In this document: piece after piece, positions 1 through 8,594 of the stretch
How positions within the stretch are numbered: position 1 is the first letter of the stretch
How the letters are laid out: each line of letters starts with the position of its first letter
Assembly: GCA_036675275.1 (NCBI GenBank)
Contig: JAKFFG010000070.1
Span: 14,174-78,173, forward strand
Origin: Pollutimonas sp036675275
GTDB taxonomy: Bacteria > Pseudomonadota > Gammaproteobacteria > Burkholderiales > Burkholderiaceae_B
Direction of reading: 5' to 3'
Length of the DNA stretch: 64,000 nt
Translations under genes and position numbers: made by a program
The notes under the pieces: generated by a model
Told to the model about the DNA's origin: nothing
The model's input: only the letters and a program-made list of their open reading frames with translations
The model's database searches: none

Positions 1-1
1 T

Positions 2-349
2 CATCGCCTGGCCGCCGGCGAACTTGCCGGCTTTCCGGTCGAGGTAAAGCTGGAAGACGTACAGCACTTCCCGCCCACCCCGTTTGCACCAGATCTCATT
101 GCCGCCGTACGCGACCAAGCTGAAGAACGCGGCTATTCCTGGCAAAATATCGTCACAGGGGCGGGCCACGACGCGGTATACGTGGCGACAGCCAATCCGA
201 CCGCCATGATCTTCGTTCCCTGCAAAAATGGCATCAGCCACAATGAGATCGAAGACGCCAAACCCGAACACCTGGAAGCCGGCGCGAATGTCCTGCTGGG
301 CGCCATGCTGATGCATGCAGGGTTGCATGACACCAGCAGCAATCCGTGA
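2..349 (+). CDS. Zn-dependent M20 amidase (N-carbamoyl amino acid / allantoate amidohydrolase type), 3' part
   Basis: Only the C-terminal 115 residues are in the window; the gene starts to the left. The family hydrolyses N-carbamoyl-L-amino acids, allantoate or related ureido compounds with a two-metal M20 centre in the cytoplasm. Visible signatures are GAGHDA at fragment residues 53-58 and the GISHNE segment at residues 77-82, which mark the hydantoinase/carbamoylase branch of M20. The stop codon overlaps the GTG start of the next gene (GTGA at 346-349), so the two are probably translationally coupled. The exact substrate cannot be told from this fragment. Confidence 0.85.
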   Translation, partial: HRLAAGELAGFPVEVKLEDVQHFPPTPFAPDLIAAVRDQAEERGYSWQNIVTGAGHDAVYVATANPTAMIFVPCKNGISHNEIEDAKPEHLEAGANVLLGAMLMHAGLHDTSSNP

Positions 350-1242
350 GCACGGCGTCTCTTTCACCTGCTGCAACAGCCTCCAGCCAGAGACTGGGCC
401 TATTGGCATTCTTTGGCGGGCTGTTTTGTCTTTCCATTTTCGACGCCTCCAGCAAGTACCTGCTGGAGACCTACCCCGCTCCCTTTTTGAATGTCATGCG
501 TTACAGCACCGTGGCACTCATAGGCGTATTCATGCTTGCCCGGCACCGCGATTTCCGGCTATGGAAGTCGCCGCATAAGGGCCTGCTTATATTGCGGGGT
601 GTCGCGCTGGGCACTGTGGGCACGTGTTTCATGACGGCGCTGATCTGGATGCCGCTGGCTGAAGCCACCGCCATCTATTTCACTTCTCCATTGATCGTGG
701 TGGCCTTGTCTCCCTGGATGCTCCAGGAGCGCGTCACCGCCACGCAGTGGCTGGCCCTGGCGGCAGGTTTCTGCGGCATGCTGCTCATCATCAGGCCTGG
801 AAACGATCTCCCTTGGCTGGGCACCGGGCTGATGGTGATCTCGGCAATAAGCTTTGCCATTTTCCAGCTGCTGACACGCAGGCTGTCCGACAAGGTGCCG
901 GGGCATGTTCAATATAGCTACGCCGCCTTCATCTGTCTGATCATCACTGCCGTGCCGGCGCCATTCTTTCCTCCCAGCCCCTGGCCGGACTGGCAAGATC
1001 TGCTTTTCATTGTGGGACTGGGACTATGCAATGGCGCCGCCCAACTGTTGCTTATCGTGGCATTTCAACGCGTGAATGCATCGACGCTCGCACCATTCAA
1101 CTACTTTCAATTGCTGATGGCCCTCGGATTCAGCACCCTGTGGTTCAAGCAGACACCCGACATGCTGGCGCAGGCCGGGATGGTCCTCATCATAGTGGCC
1201 GGAATTTTTCTGGCCGCCCGCCGCAACCGCGGATCTGCCTGA
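346..1242 (+). CDS. DMT superfamily transporter (EamA family)
   Basis: A 298-residue inner-membrane protein with about ten hydrophobic helices arranged as two EamA repeats (roughly residues 15-145 and 160-290). Such proteins usually export small metabolites or amino acids. The GTG start at 346 overlaps the stop of the upstream amidase by four bases, which fixes the start and links the transporter to that gene. A short low-complexity Ala/Ser-rich leader precedes the first helix. The pairing with a carbamoylase-type hydrolase suggests transport of its product or substrate, but that is inference. Confidence 0.85.
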   Translation: MSTASLSPAATASSQRLGLLAFFGGLFCLSIFDASSKYLLETYPAPFLNVMRYSTVALIGVFMLARHRDFRLWKSPHKGLLILRGVALGTVGTCFMTALIWMPLAEATAIYFTSPLIVVALSPWMLQERVTATQWLALAAGFCGMLLIIRPGNDLPWLGTGLMVISAISFAIFQLLTRRLSDKVPGHVQYSYAAFICLIITAVPAPFFPPSPWPDWQDLLFIVGLGLCNGAAQLLLIVAFQRVNASTLAPFNYFQLLMALGFSTLWFKQTPDMLAQAGMVLIIVAGIFLAARRNRGSA

Positions 1243-1244
1243 GA

Positions 1245-2177
1245 TCAGTAGCCGCGATCCCGAAGCACCACTCCCGTCATGGGTTCTCCGCGCATGTAGC
1301 GCCTGATCTTGTCGGCGACCTGGGCAATGGTCTCTTCGCGCAAGCTTGCGGCGGCGGTATGGGGAGTGATGGTAATGCGAGCGTCCTTCCAGAACGGATG
1401 GCCGTGTGGCAAGGGTTCTTCGCGGAACACATCAAGGGTTGCACCACTGATATGTCCGGAATCGAGCAGGGCCAGCAGGTCTTCCTCGATCAAGTGCTCG
1501 CCGCGGCCGACATTGACGAGATAGGCACCCGGAAGCAGCTGCTGCAGCGTATCGCGGCACAGAATGCCCGTCGTTTCAGGAGTAAGCGGCAGCGTATTGA
1601 TCAATACGCGGGTCCGGGCAAGAAATTCGGGCAGTTGTCCTGCTCCCGAAAAGCCCTCTATTCCGGCTATCTCTTTGGCGCTGCGGGACCAGCCTGCGAC
1701 CGGGTAGTCGAGTCCCGCCAGAGTTTGCGCCACGCGAGTGCCCATGACACCCAGACCCATCACGCCCACCGTCCATTTCTTCCTTTGAATGTCGGGCAGA
1801 GGCTGCCATACCTGCTTTTGCTGCTGCTTCTCATACTCATCGAAGCGGCGCGAAGCGCGGACGAGCGCATAGACGGCATATTCCGCCATTTGGGCCGACA
1901 TTCCCGCATCTTCAAGACGCACCACAGCGACGTCTTGACGCAAGCCCGGCAGCTTGACAACGGCATCCACGCCGGCACCCAGGTTGAACACAGCCTTCAG
2001 GCTCGGCTCACGCAGGAAGATATCGACAGGAGGGTTCCACACGATGGCAAGCTGTGCGCCGACCGCAGGGCCGTCGTCGGTCCAGGGAGAGATATCCGCC
2101 CCCGGAATCAGGGCCTGCAACGGTTTTATCCAGGTGTCAGGGTTGACGTCATGGGCGGAGGCAAAAATTATTTTCAC
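1245..2177 (-). CDS. ghrA: Glyoxylate/hydroxypyruvate reductase A
   Basis: A 310-residue D-2-hydroxyacid dehydrogenase that reduces glyoxylate to glycolate and hydroxypyruvate to D-glycerate with NADPH. The Rossmann loop GVMGLGVMG lies at residues 138-146. The likely catalytic trio is Arg225 (NVGRGE), Glu254 (FREEPLP) and His273 (TPHTAA). The short N-terminal part and overall length match GhrA rather than GhrB or SerA. It is convergent with the DMT transporter, with two bases between the stops, and divergent from the aminotransferase at 2256, so both probably share the 78-bp control region. A second enzyme of similar function lies at 23020-24003. Confidence 0.85.
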   Translation of the reverse strand: MKIIFASAHDVNPDTWIKPLQALIPGADISPWTDDGPAVGAQLAIVWNPPVDIFLREPSLKAVFNLGAGVDAVVKLPGLRQDVAVVRLEDAGMSAQMAEYAVYALVRASRRFDEYEKQQQKQVWQPLPDIQRKKWTVGVMGLGVMGTRVAQTLAGLDYPVAGWSRSAKEIAGIEGFSGAGQLPEFLARTRVLINTLPLTPETTGILCRDTLQQLLPGAYLVNVGRGEHLIEEDLLALLDSGHISGATLDVFREEPLPHGHPFWKDARITITPHTAAASLREETIAQVADKIRRYMRGEPMTGVVLRDRGY

Positions 2178-2218
2178 GCAAGCGGCTCGCAGTAAGAAAA
2201 GGAAGGCAACTTAATATA

Positions 2219-2228
2219 TGATATATCA
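2219..2228. promoter_or_regulatory. Palindrome TGATATATCA, candidate GntR operator
   Basis: A perfect 10-bp palindrome in the 78-bp gap between divergent ghrA and the class III aminotransferase, 27 bases upstream of the aminotransferase start. It is short and AT-rich, the usual look of operators for FCD-type GntR proteins, and a GntR/FCD gene lies directly after the aminotransferase. Assignment to that regulator is inference. Confidence 0.4.
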
Positions 2229-2255
2229 ACCATCCTTAACCCGTCAGGAGCCGCC

Positions 2256-3623
2256 ATGTCTTCGTTTTCGTCCGCCCAAAGCCGCGATATCAATTATCAA
2301 ATGCATCCTTACACCAATGCCGTCGCCCATAAAACCATAGGGCCGCGCGTCATTGAACGCGGAGAAGGCATTTACGTCTACGATGAACAGGGCAACAAGT
2401 TTCTGGAAGCCATGGCGGGCTTGTGGAGCGTGGCGGTGGGCTTCGGTGAACCGCGCCTGGTCGATGCGGCCACCCGGCAAATGCAAAAGCTGCCCTATTA
2501 CCACACGTTTACGCACAAATCCCATACCCCGTCGATCGAGCTTGCCGAGAAACTGGTGAACTACACCGAAGGCCGCATGTCCAGAGTCTTCTTCACCAAT
2601 TCGGGGTCCGAGGCCAACGACACTGTCGTGAAGATGGTGTGGTACTACAACAATGCACTGGGGCGAACCGAAAAGAAAAAAATCATTTCGCGCAAGCGCG
2701 GCTACCACGGCGTCACCGTGGCCGCCGCCAGCATGACGGGCCTGGTCGGCAATCATCGGGATTTCGATCTTCCACTGCCGCAAATGAAGCACACCAGTTG
2801 CCCCCACTTTTACCGTGAAGGGCGCCCAGGCGAATCCGAAGTCGACTTCGCGACCCGCATGGCGTCAGAACTGGAAGCACTGATTATCGAGGAAGGTCCC
2901 GAAACCGTCGCGGCTTTCATCGGCGAGCCCGTGATGGGCGCCGGCGGCGTCATCGTTCCTCCCGATACCTACTGGGAAAAAATCCAGGCCGTATGCCGCA
3001 AATATGATCTGCTGATCATTGCCGATGAAGTAATCACCGGCTTCGGTCGCCTGGGCAAGCGTTTCGGTTCCGAGGTTTTTGGAATCGAACCCGACATCAT
3101 GGTGCTGTCCAAGCAGATTACATCCTCTTATCAACCGCTGGCCGCCGTGCTGCTCAACGATACCGTTGCATCGGTGATTTCCGACCATAGCGGCAAGCTC
3201 GGCAGCTTTGGCCATGGATACACCGCAAGCGGACACCCGGTTGCCACAGCCGTAGGCATAGAAAACCTGAATATCATCGAAGAACGCAAGCTGGTCGAAA
3301 ACGCCGCAAGCACAGGCGCTGTTATGCAGGCAGCGCTTCGCGAGCTTGCCGGACACCCGCTCGTTGGCGAAGTGCGCGGAATAGGCCTGATTGCCGCCGT
3401 GGAGCTCGTGGCCGACAAAGAAAGCCGCCGTCCGTTCGACCCGCTGGGCAAGGCCGGAACAGCTGTTTACGAACGTGCCCATCAGAACGGCCTCATTGTG
3501 CGCGCCATTCAGGACACCATTGCATTTTGCCCGCCGCTCATCATTACTCCCGGGCAAGTCACCGATATGGTGGCCAGGTTCGCCAAAACGCTCGATGAAG
3601 TCCAGACGACCCTCTCGGCCTGA
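2256..3623 (+). CDS. Class III (omega) aminotransferase, PLP-dependent
   Basis: A 455-residue PLP enzyme of the ornithine/beta-alanine/omega-amino acid aminotransferase group. The phosphate-binding segment NSGSEAND is at 115-122, the pyridine-N contact Asp257 sits in ADEVITGFGRLG, and the Schiff-base lysine is Lys286 in LSKQITS. Length fits the omega-aminotransferase subfamily acting on beta-alanine, taurine, GABA or diamines with pyruvate. The start is preceded by CAGGAG, a good ribosome site. The GntR regulator that follows begins within a few bases of the stop, so the pair is probably one transcript. The amino donor is not predictable here. Confidence 0.88.
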   Translation: MSSFSSAQSRDINYQMHPYTNAVAHKTIGPRVIERGEGIYVYDEQGNKFLEAMAGLWSVAVGFGEPRLVDAATRQMQKLPYYHTFTHKSHTPSIELAEKLVNYTEGRMSRVFFTNSGSEANDTVVKMVWYYNNALGRTEKKKIISRKRGYHGVTVAAASMTGLVGNHRDFDLPLPQMKHTSCPHFYREGRPGESEVDFATRMASELEALIIEEGPETVAAFIGEPVMGAGGVIVPPDTYWEKIQAVCRKYDLLIIADEVITGFGRLGKRFGSEVFGIEPDIMVLSKQITSSYQPLAAVLLNDTVASVISDHSGKLGSFGHGYTASGHPVATAVGIENLNIIEERKLVENAASTGAVMQAALRELAGHPLVGEVRGIGLIAAVELVADKESRRPFDPLGKAGTAVYERAHQNGLIVRAIQDTIAFCPPLIITPGQVTDMVARFAKTLDEVQTTLSA

Positions 3624-3627
3624 CGGC

Positions 3628-4308
3628 GTGCCTGCAGCGCCCCGCCAAAACCAGTTTGAAAATCTGGCTGCACCCGCCCTGCTCCAGGAGCAGGTGTATC
3701 GCCAGATCACCGAAAAGTTGATTACCGGGGAATTGCGCCCCGGTGATCAACTGGTTCTGCGCCAATTATCGGCGGCCATGGGAACAAGCCCTATGCCTGT
3801 GCGCGACGCGCTCCAGCGCCTTGCCGCATTGGGCGTGCTGGTGGGCAAGCGCACGCTTTCTGTGCCGACGCTCTCGCCCCCGGAACTTGCCGACATCCGC
3901 GACATCCGCCTAACACTCGAAGGACTGGCCGTGGTGCGCGCGGTGCAGCAGGCCGACAGCGAAGGCCTAACAGTGCTTTCCGGCCATTATCAGCATATGG
4001 AAACCGCGGCGCGAAACAACGACCTGCACCACTTCCTCAGGGCCAACGCGCATTTTCATTTGCATATTGTCCGCATGGCGAATTCACCAGTATTGGCGGG
4101 CATTATCGAACCATTATGGTTGCGGCTGGGGCCCGCCATCAAGCTGAGCGATCAAGAACAACGCCAGCTGCATCTGACCTTGCCGGTCCATCGCAGGATA
4201 CTGGACGCTTTTATTGCACGCGACGTGCATGCCGCCCAGCAAGCACTGCGCGAAGACATCCTGGACAGCTTTGGTTCCTTGCCCGCTAGTGCCGCAGCCG
4301 CTGAATAG
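3628..4308 (+). CDS. GntR family transcriptional regulator (FCD type)
   Basis: A protein of about 226 residues with an N-terminal winged helix (LRQLSAAMGTSPMPVRDAL) and a C-terminal helical FCD ligand domain. FCD regulators bind carboxylic acids or amino acids and commonly repress the adjacent catabolic operon. It follows the aminotransferase by four bases when started at GTG 3628. An in-frame ATG at 3595 would overlap the aminotransferase end by 29 bases; neither start has a clear ribosome site. It probably controls the aminotransferase and itself through the palindrome at 2219-2228. Confidence 0.82.
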   Translation: MPAAPRQNQFENLAAPALLQEQVYRQITEKLITGELRPGDQLVLRQLSAAMGTSPMPVRDALQRLAALGVLVGKRTLSVPTLSPPELADIRDIRLTLEGLAVVRAVQQADSEGLTVLSGHYQHMETAARNNDLHHFLRANAHFHLHIVRMANSPVLAGIIEPLWLRLGPAIKLSDQEQRQLHLTLPVHRRILDAFIARDVHAAQQALREDILDSFGSLPASAAAAE

Positions 4309-4374
4309 GCATGCGATTTGCTGTGTCCACGCACTGTGGACTGCAGCCATTTTTGGAGCTACTCGGGAATCTGG

Positions 4375-5316
4375 ATGAAATACGTTGACTACTATAAGGT
4401 GCTTGGCGTGGATCGTGATGCTACGCTAGCCGATATAAAGAAGGCCTATCGCAAGCTTGCCCACAAATATCATCCCGATATGGCGAAAGGCGCGGCAAAC
4501 GAAGAAAAGTTCAAGGACATTTCGGTCGCCTACTCCACGCTCAAGGATCCGGAAAAGCGCGCCGCCTACGATGAACTGGGCAGCCACCGTCCTGGCGAAG
4601 ACTTTGTCCCGCCTCATCAATGGCAGGAACATTTCCAGGAAGGTGCCAGCGACTTTGCGGACGTGGACCTGGCCGACATATTGGCGGCTTTTGCCGCCGC
4701 CCAACATGCCGAAGGCCGCGGTCGCGCCCAGCCACCTTTGCGCGGGCCCGACTACGAGGTGCCCGTCTCCGTCACCCTGGAGCAGATCTACAATGGCTCC
4801 GAGACGGAAATCAGCGTGTCGGTTCCCGAATATGATGCCCAGGGCTTGTTGCGCCATATTCCCAAGACATTCCGCGTCCGGATTCCCAAGGGGGCTGCCG
4901 ACGGTCAACGGCTGCGTCTGCCCGAAAAAGGCGGCAAGGGCATGCGCGGCGGCCAAGCCGGAGACCTCTATATCGTCATGAACATACAGCCTCACAAGCT
5001 CTATCGCGTCAGCGGCGACGACCTGTATATCGATTTGCCTCTGGCACCCTGGGAGGCCGCGCTGGGTGCGACCGTAGAAGTGCCAACCTTGGGCGGGCCG
5101 GTGGAAATGACTATACCTCCCGGCACCACGTCGGGCCGCAAGCTGCGCCTGGGCAAGCGCGGCCTTCCCACCGCCGCCGGCACGCAGGGCGATCAATATG
5201 TTGTTGTGCGCATCGATATCCCCAAAACCCTGACCCCACAGGAACGCGAGCTCTTTTCGCAGCTCGCCGGCGCCTCGGCCTTCAAGCCACGGGCGCAGAT
5301 GAATGCAGGAGGCTGA
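4375..5316 (+). CDS. cbpA: Curved DNA-binding protein, DnaJ-class co-chaperone
   Basis: A 313-residue type II J-protein. The J domain occupies residues 1-70 with the HPD motif at 33-35. A linker and two C-terminal beta-sandwich substrate domains follow, without the zinc finger of DnaJ. CbpA stimulates DnaK and binds curved DNA in stationary phase. The ATG at 4375 puts the conserved KYVDYYKVLGV at the N-terminus; an in-frame TTG at 4318 would add unconserved residues. The cbpM modulator starts two bases after the stop, the standard cbpAM pair. Confidence 0.93.
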   Translation: MKYVDYYKVLGVDRDATLADIKKAYRKLAHKYHPDMAKGAANEEKFKDISVAYSTLKDPEKRAAYDELGSHRPGEDFVPPHQWQEHFQEGASDFADVDLADILAAFAAAQHAEGRGRAQPPLRGPDYEVPVSVTLEQIYNGSETEISVSVPEYDAQGLLRHIPKTFRVRIPKGAADGQRLRLPEKGGKGMRGGQAGDLYIVMNIQPHKLYRVSGDDLYIDLPLAPWEAALGATVEVPTLGGPVEMTIPPGTTSGRKLRLGKRGLPTAAGTQGDQYVVVRIDIPKTLTPQERELFSQLAGASAFKPRAQMNAGG

Positions 5317-5318
5317 CC

Positions 5319-5639
5319 ATGACCGTTCAAATAACCGAGAGTGTATGGCTGAACGCGTCCGACATTTGCTCTCTCGACCATCTTGTGCAAGTATCGGGGC
5401 TTAGCAATGATGTACTGTTGAATCTTGTCGAGGCGGGCATACTCGAACCTGCAAACAAAGATCCCGACAATTATTTTTTCCCCGCCAGTTGCATAGTGGT
5501 TGCCCGCAAGGCACGCCGTTTGCGCGACGATTTCGAACTCGACGCCGAAGGCCTTGCCGTCGCGATCAATTTGCTGCGCCGCATCGACAAACTCGAAACC
5601 CAACTACAAGCGCTGCAGGCGCGCCTCACCCAGATATAG
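5319..5639 (+). CDS. cbpM: Chaperone modulator CbpM
   Basis: A 106-residue MerR-like helical protein that binds the J domain of CbpA and inhibits both its co-chaperone and DNA-binding activity. The N-terminal part resembles the recognition module of MerR proteins, followed by a C-terminal helix rich in Leu and Arg (residues about 65-100, LLRRIDKLETQLQAL). It lies two bases downstream of cbpA, so translation is probably coupled. Identification rests on size, sequence character and this invariant gene order. Confidence 0.88.
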   Translation: MTVQITESVWLNASDICSLDHLVQVSGLSNDVLLNLVEAGILEPANKDPDNYFFPASCIVVARKARRLRDDFELDAEGLAVAINLLRRIDKLETQLQALQARLTQI

Positions 5640-5704
5640 TCCGACCGCAGCCCGTTTCTGTCCGTTTCGCCGCAGACGTATTCCCACCGCTACCGGAGTC
5701 AAAC

Positions 5705-6253
5705 ATGAGCCAATTCCAGATCGCAGTTATCGTAGGAAGTCTTCGCCAGGAGTCCTTCAATCGCAAGCTTGCCGATGGGCTGGCGAAATTGGGCCCCCAG
5801 GACTTCTCTTTCAAACAACTCCAGATCGGCGACCTGCCTCTTTACAATCAAGATGACGACGACAATCAGGCACCCGCCGTGCAACGCCTTAAACGCGAAA
5901 TTTCGGCATCGCAAGGCCTGCTGTTCGTAACGCCTGAATACAACCGGTCGATACCCGGGGTGCTGAAGAATGCCATCGATAATGCCTCGCGCCCTTATGG
6001 CCAAAGCGCATGGGCGGGCAAACCGGCAGGCGTCATTGGAGCGTCGATCGGGGCGGTAGGCACAGCCTTGGCGCAACAGCATTTGCGCAATATTCTTGCT
6101 TACCTGGACGTTCCTACTCTCGGTCAGCCCGAAGCCTTCATCCATGCCAAAGACGGGCTGTTCGACCAGGACGGAAGCATCGGCGCCGCCAGCAAAGATT
6201 TCCTGCAAGGATGGATGGACCAATACGTGGCATGGGTCAAGAGGCACGCCTGA
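5705..6253 (+). CDS. NADPH-dependent FMN reductase (flavodoxin-like)
   Basis: A 182-residue flavoprotein of the SsuE/ChrR/azoreductase-like family, which reduces FMN, quinones or xenobiotics with NAD(P)H. The phosphate loop GSLRQESFN is at residues 10-18 and the flavin-contacting TPEYNRSIPG segment is near residue 80. The ATG at 5705 follows CCGGAGTCAAAC, a fair ribosome site. It lies 65 bases after cbpM on the same strand and may be read with it, but a separate promoter is possible. Chromate or quinone reduction is family knowledge, not something the sequence proves. Confidence 0.85.
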   Translation: MSQFQIAVIVGSLRQESFNRKLADGLAKLGPQDFSFKQLQIGDLPLYNQDDDDNQAPAVQRLKREISASQGLLFVTPEYNRSIPGVLKNAIDNASRPYGQSAWAGKPAGVIGASIGAVGTALAQQHLRNILAYLDVPTLGQPEAFIHAKDGLFDQDGSIGAASKDFLQGWMDQYVAWVKRHA

Positions 6254-6285
6254 GCGAGCAGGCGGCCGGCAACCGGCCGGCCCGA

Positions 6286-6615
6286 TCAGATCTGTTCAAA
6301 ACGGTCGAAATAGCGCTCTGTAGTTTCCTCATGGCTGCTCACCTCCTGGACCCGAGCCGCCGGCGGCCCCATGTGCAGCCATGAAAGCATGCGGTCAACC
6401 TGGTCGTGAGGCCCTTGAAGCAGCGCCTCGACAGAGCCGTCGTCGGCGTTGCGTACCCAGCCTGTGATGCCCAGCATATGGGCATGGCGCACGGTCGCAA
6501 TTCGAAAGCCCACCCCCTGTACGCGTCCGGTGATGCGTACCGCCAGGGTTTCGACCTGATTGTCGCGATGAAGCTTTTTCATGGTAATCCGTGCATTCCT
6601 TTTACTATCGCTCAT
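6286..6615 (-). CDS. acyP: Acylphosphatase
   Basis: A 109-residue acylphosphatase that hydrolyses carboxyl-phosphate bonds such as acetyl phosphate or 1,3-bisphosphoglycerate. The signature GRVQGVGFR (residues 30-38) carries the phosphate-binding Arg38, and GWVRN (52-56) carries Asn56. The ATG at 6615 overlaps the stop of the GH15 gene (ATGA), which argues for translational coupling and for this start; an internal Met12 would give the usual family length of about 98. The C-terminus ends shortly after the family's last strand. Confidence 0.88.
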   Translation of the reverse strand: MSDSKRNARITMKKLHRDNQVETLAVRITGRVQGVGFRIATVRHAHMLGITGWVRNADDGSVEALLQGPHDQVDRMLSWLHMGPPAARVQEVSSHEETTERYFDRFEQI

Positions 6616-8465
6616 TTCACCGACACGTCGCCGGAGTCGGTATCCAGCATCGCGGCTTGCTCAGCAGGCTCCTGATGGGCCCGTTTGGCGGCAGGCGCGC
6701 GGGCGCGGTGCAGATTGAGCGCGGTATTGATAATTCCCACGTGACTGAAGGCCTGCGGAAAATTTCCGAGCATGCGGCGTTCGTGAGGATCGTATTGTTC
6801 CGCCAGCAAACCAACATCGTTGCATAAACCGGCAAGGCGATTGAACAAAGCCCGGGCATCGTCATCGCGGCCGAGCAGAACATAGACGTCGGCAAGCCAG
6901 AATGAACAAACCAGGAAAGTACCTTCTCCCGGCGGCAGGCCGTCCACGCCGGCCTCGCTATCGTAACGCAGCAGCAAGCCATCCTTCATCAGCCGCTTCT
7001 CGATGGCAGCCACTGTACCAAGAACGCGCGGGTCATCGGGAGGCAGAAAGCCAGTAAGAGCAATATGCAGGAGGCTGGCATCCAGAGAAGTGGCCCCGTA
7101 ATGCTGTACGAAACTTCCAAGCACGGGATCATAGGCCTTGCTGCATACTTCGGCGTGGATCTCGTCGGCGATGCGCCGGCAATTCGCGGCAAACTCTTTT
7201 CCGTTCTTGAGGGCGCCGGCGACCATGGAAATGCGGTCGAAAGCCACCCACGCCATGACTTTGGAATGAGTGAAATGCTGCTTCTGCGCCCTGATTTCCC
7301 ATATGCCTTCGTCGGGATTGCGCCACGCCTGCTCCAGGAAGGGCACAATGACCTCCGCAATGGCTTCGATGCGGGAGTGCCGGGGCAGATGCCCTTCTAT
7401 GGCCTGCGCCATGGCATCCGCCACTTCACCGAACACATCCAGCTGGGTTTGCGTGGCGGCGGCATTGCCTATGCGCACAGGCTGTGAGTTTTCGTAGCCG
7501 CTAAGCCAGGGCAGCTCGTATTCGGGCAGGTGCCGCTCGCCGGCCAGCCCGTACATGATCTGCATCTGGTCCGGATTCCCCGCGACAGAGCGCGTCAACC
7601 AGTCGCGCCAGGCACGGGCCTCTTCGAAATAGCCCAGGCTCATGAACGCAAGTAGCGTCATGGTTGCGTCGCGCAGCCAGCAGTAACGGTAGTCCCAGTT
7701 GCGCTGACCGCCAAGCTTCTCGGGCAGGGACGTCGTGGCCGCCGCGACGATACCTCCGGTCGGCAAATAAGTAAGGGCCTTGAGCGTCAGCAACGATCTT
7801 TTGACCAGGGCGGTATGCGGTCCGACGTCTGGGCAACGGCTGGAAAACTCCTGCCAGAAATATTCAGTCTGGGCCAAGGCGGCCTTGACATCGAAGGGAT
7901 CGGACAAGCGCTCATGTGATGCTTGATGCACTAACGTGAATACTTCGCGCTCTCCCTCGGTAACGCTAAAACTGCCTGCTGTTTCATGGCCATGTCCTTC
8001 CAGTGGCACATCGCAACGCAGCACCAGCAAGTCGGGTCCGGCCACTGCTGTGTGGGTACGAGCGTCGGGGCTTTCCACCCATGGCACAGTACGTCCGTAG
8101 TCGAACCGGATAAGCAGGTTCATGTCGAAGCGCACCGTACCTTTGACGCCAAGCACAATGCGCACCACACTTTGCGACGACAAACTCGAAGGCATGAAAT
8201 CGATGAGCGTGGCCACGCCTTCGTCGGTGGTAAACGTTGTCTCCAGTATCATCGTGCCGTCGCGATAGGCTCTTTCTGTGTGCCTGACCGGATCGGACGG
8301 TGCAATTTTCCAGCGGCCGTTATCAGGTGTACCCAGCAATGCGGCAAAACACGCCGCGGAGTCGAACCTGGGAAAACACAGCCAATCGATAGAGCCCTCG
8401 TTGGACACCAGCGCAGCTGTTCGGCAATCGCCCAACAAGGCATAGTCTTCGATCCTGACGGTCAT
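6612..8465 (-). CDS. Glycoside hydrolase family 15 (glucoamylase/trehalase-like)
   Basis: A 617-residue GH15 protein with an N-terminal beta-sandwich and a C-terminal alpha/alpha barrel. Typical signatures are EDYALLGDCRTAAL at the N-terminus, NWDYRYCWLRDA in the barrel, and EGTFLVCSFWLADVY near the C-terminus, where a catalytic Glu lies. No signal peptide is seen, so it is cytoplasmic. GH15 members of this intracellular type include trehalases and are often found beside otsA/otsB; in this window otsBA are at 60-62 kb. The start at 8465 has GGAGG three bases upstream. acyP is coupled downstream. Substrate (trehalose or a maltodextrin) is inferred. Confidence 0.87.
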   Translation of the reverse strand: MTVRIEDYALLGDCRTAALVSNEGSIDWLCFPRFDSAACFAALLGTPDNGRWKIAPSDPVRHTERAYRDGTMILETTFTTDEGVATLIDFMPSSLSSQSVVRIVLGVKGTVRFDMNLLIRFDYGRTVPWVESPDARTHTAVAGPDLLVLRCDVPLEGHGHETAGSFSVTEGEREVFTLVHQASHERLSDPFDVKAALAQTEYFWQEFSSRCPDVGPHTALVKRSLLTLKALTYLPTGGIVAAATTSLPEKLGGQRNWDYRYCWLRDATMTLLAFMSLGYFEEARAWRDWLTRSVAGNPDQMQIMYGLAGERHLPEYELPWLSGYENSQPVRIGNAAATQTQLDVFGEVADAMAQAIEGHLPRHSRIEAIAEVIVPFLEQAWRNPDEGIWEIRAQKQHFTHSKVMAWVAFDRISMVAGALKNGKEFAANCRRIADEIHAEVCSKAYDPVLGSFVQHYGATSLDASLLHIALTGFLPPDDPRVLGTVAAIEKRLMKDGLLLRYDSEAGVDGLPPGEGTFLVCSFWLADVYVLLGRDDDARALFNRLAGLCNDVGLLAEQYDPHERRMLGNFPQAFSHVGIINTALNLHRARAPAAKRAHQEPAEQAAMLDTDSGDVSVK

Positions 8466-8485
8466 AAACCTCCACAAAAAATTTC

Positions 8486-8497
8486 ACGTGATCACGT
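8486..8497. promoter_or_regulatory. Perfect palindrome ACGTGATCACGT upstream of GH15-acyP
   Basis: A 12-bp perfect palindrome 21 bases upstream of the GH15 start, in the 201-bp region shared with the divergent universal stress gene. Its position between promoter and ribosome site of the leftward operon fits an operator or a downstream repressor site. No regulator can be named from the sequence. Confidence 0.35.
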
Positions 8498-8553
8498 TGA
8501 GCACGCCTTTACGGTGCGGCAACTGCAGCGAGAGCCAAAAAGCCCGGGCGTTC

Positions 8554-8567
8554 TTGATTTAAATCAT
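8554..8567 (+). promoter_or_regulatory. FNR/Anr box TTGATTTAAATCAT
   Basis: The 14-mer matches the FNR/Anr consensus TTGAT-N4-ATCAA at all positions but the last. Its centre (8560.5) lies 41.5 bases before a start point near 8602, where a TAATAT -10 element (8589-8594) would place transcription. That is the class II activator arrangement. It would turn on the universal stress protein gene at low oxygen. Confidence 0.6.
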
Positions 8568-8588
8568 TACGCCGTTTACTCTGTCTTC

Positions 8589-8594
8589 TAATAT
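8589..8594 (+). promoter_or_regulatory. -10 element TAATAT of the usp promoter
   Basis: TAATAT followed by AAAACA, one mismatch from TATAAT, correctly spaced from the FNR/Anr box for activation from -41.5. There is no good -35 hexamer, as expected when an activator occupies that position. Confidence 0.5.
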
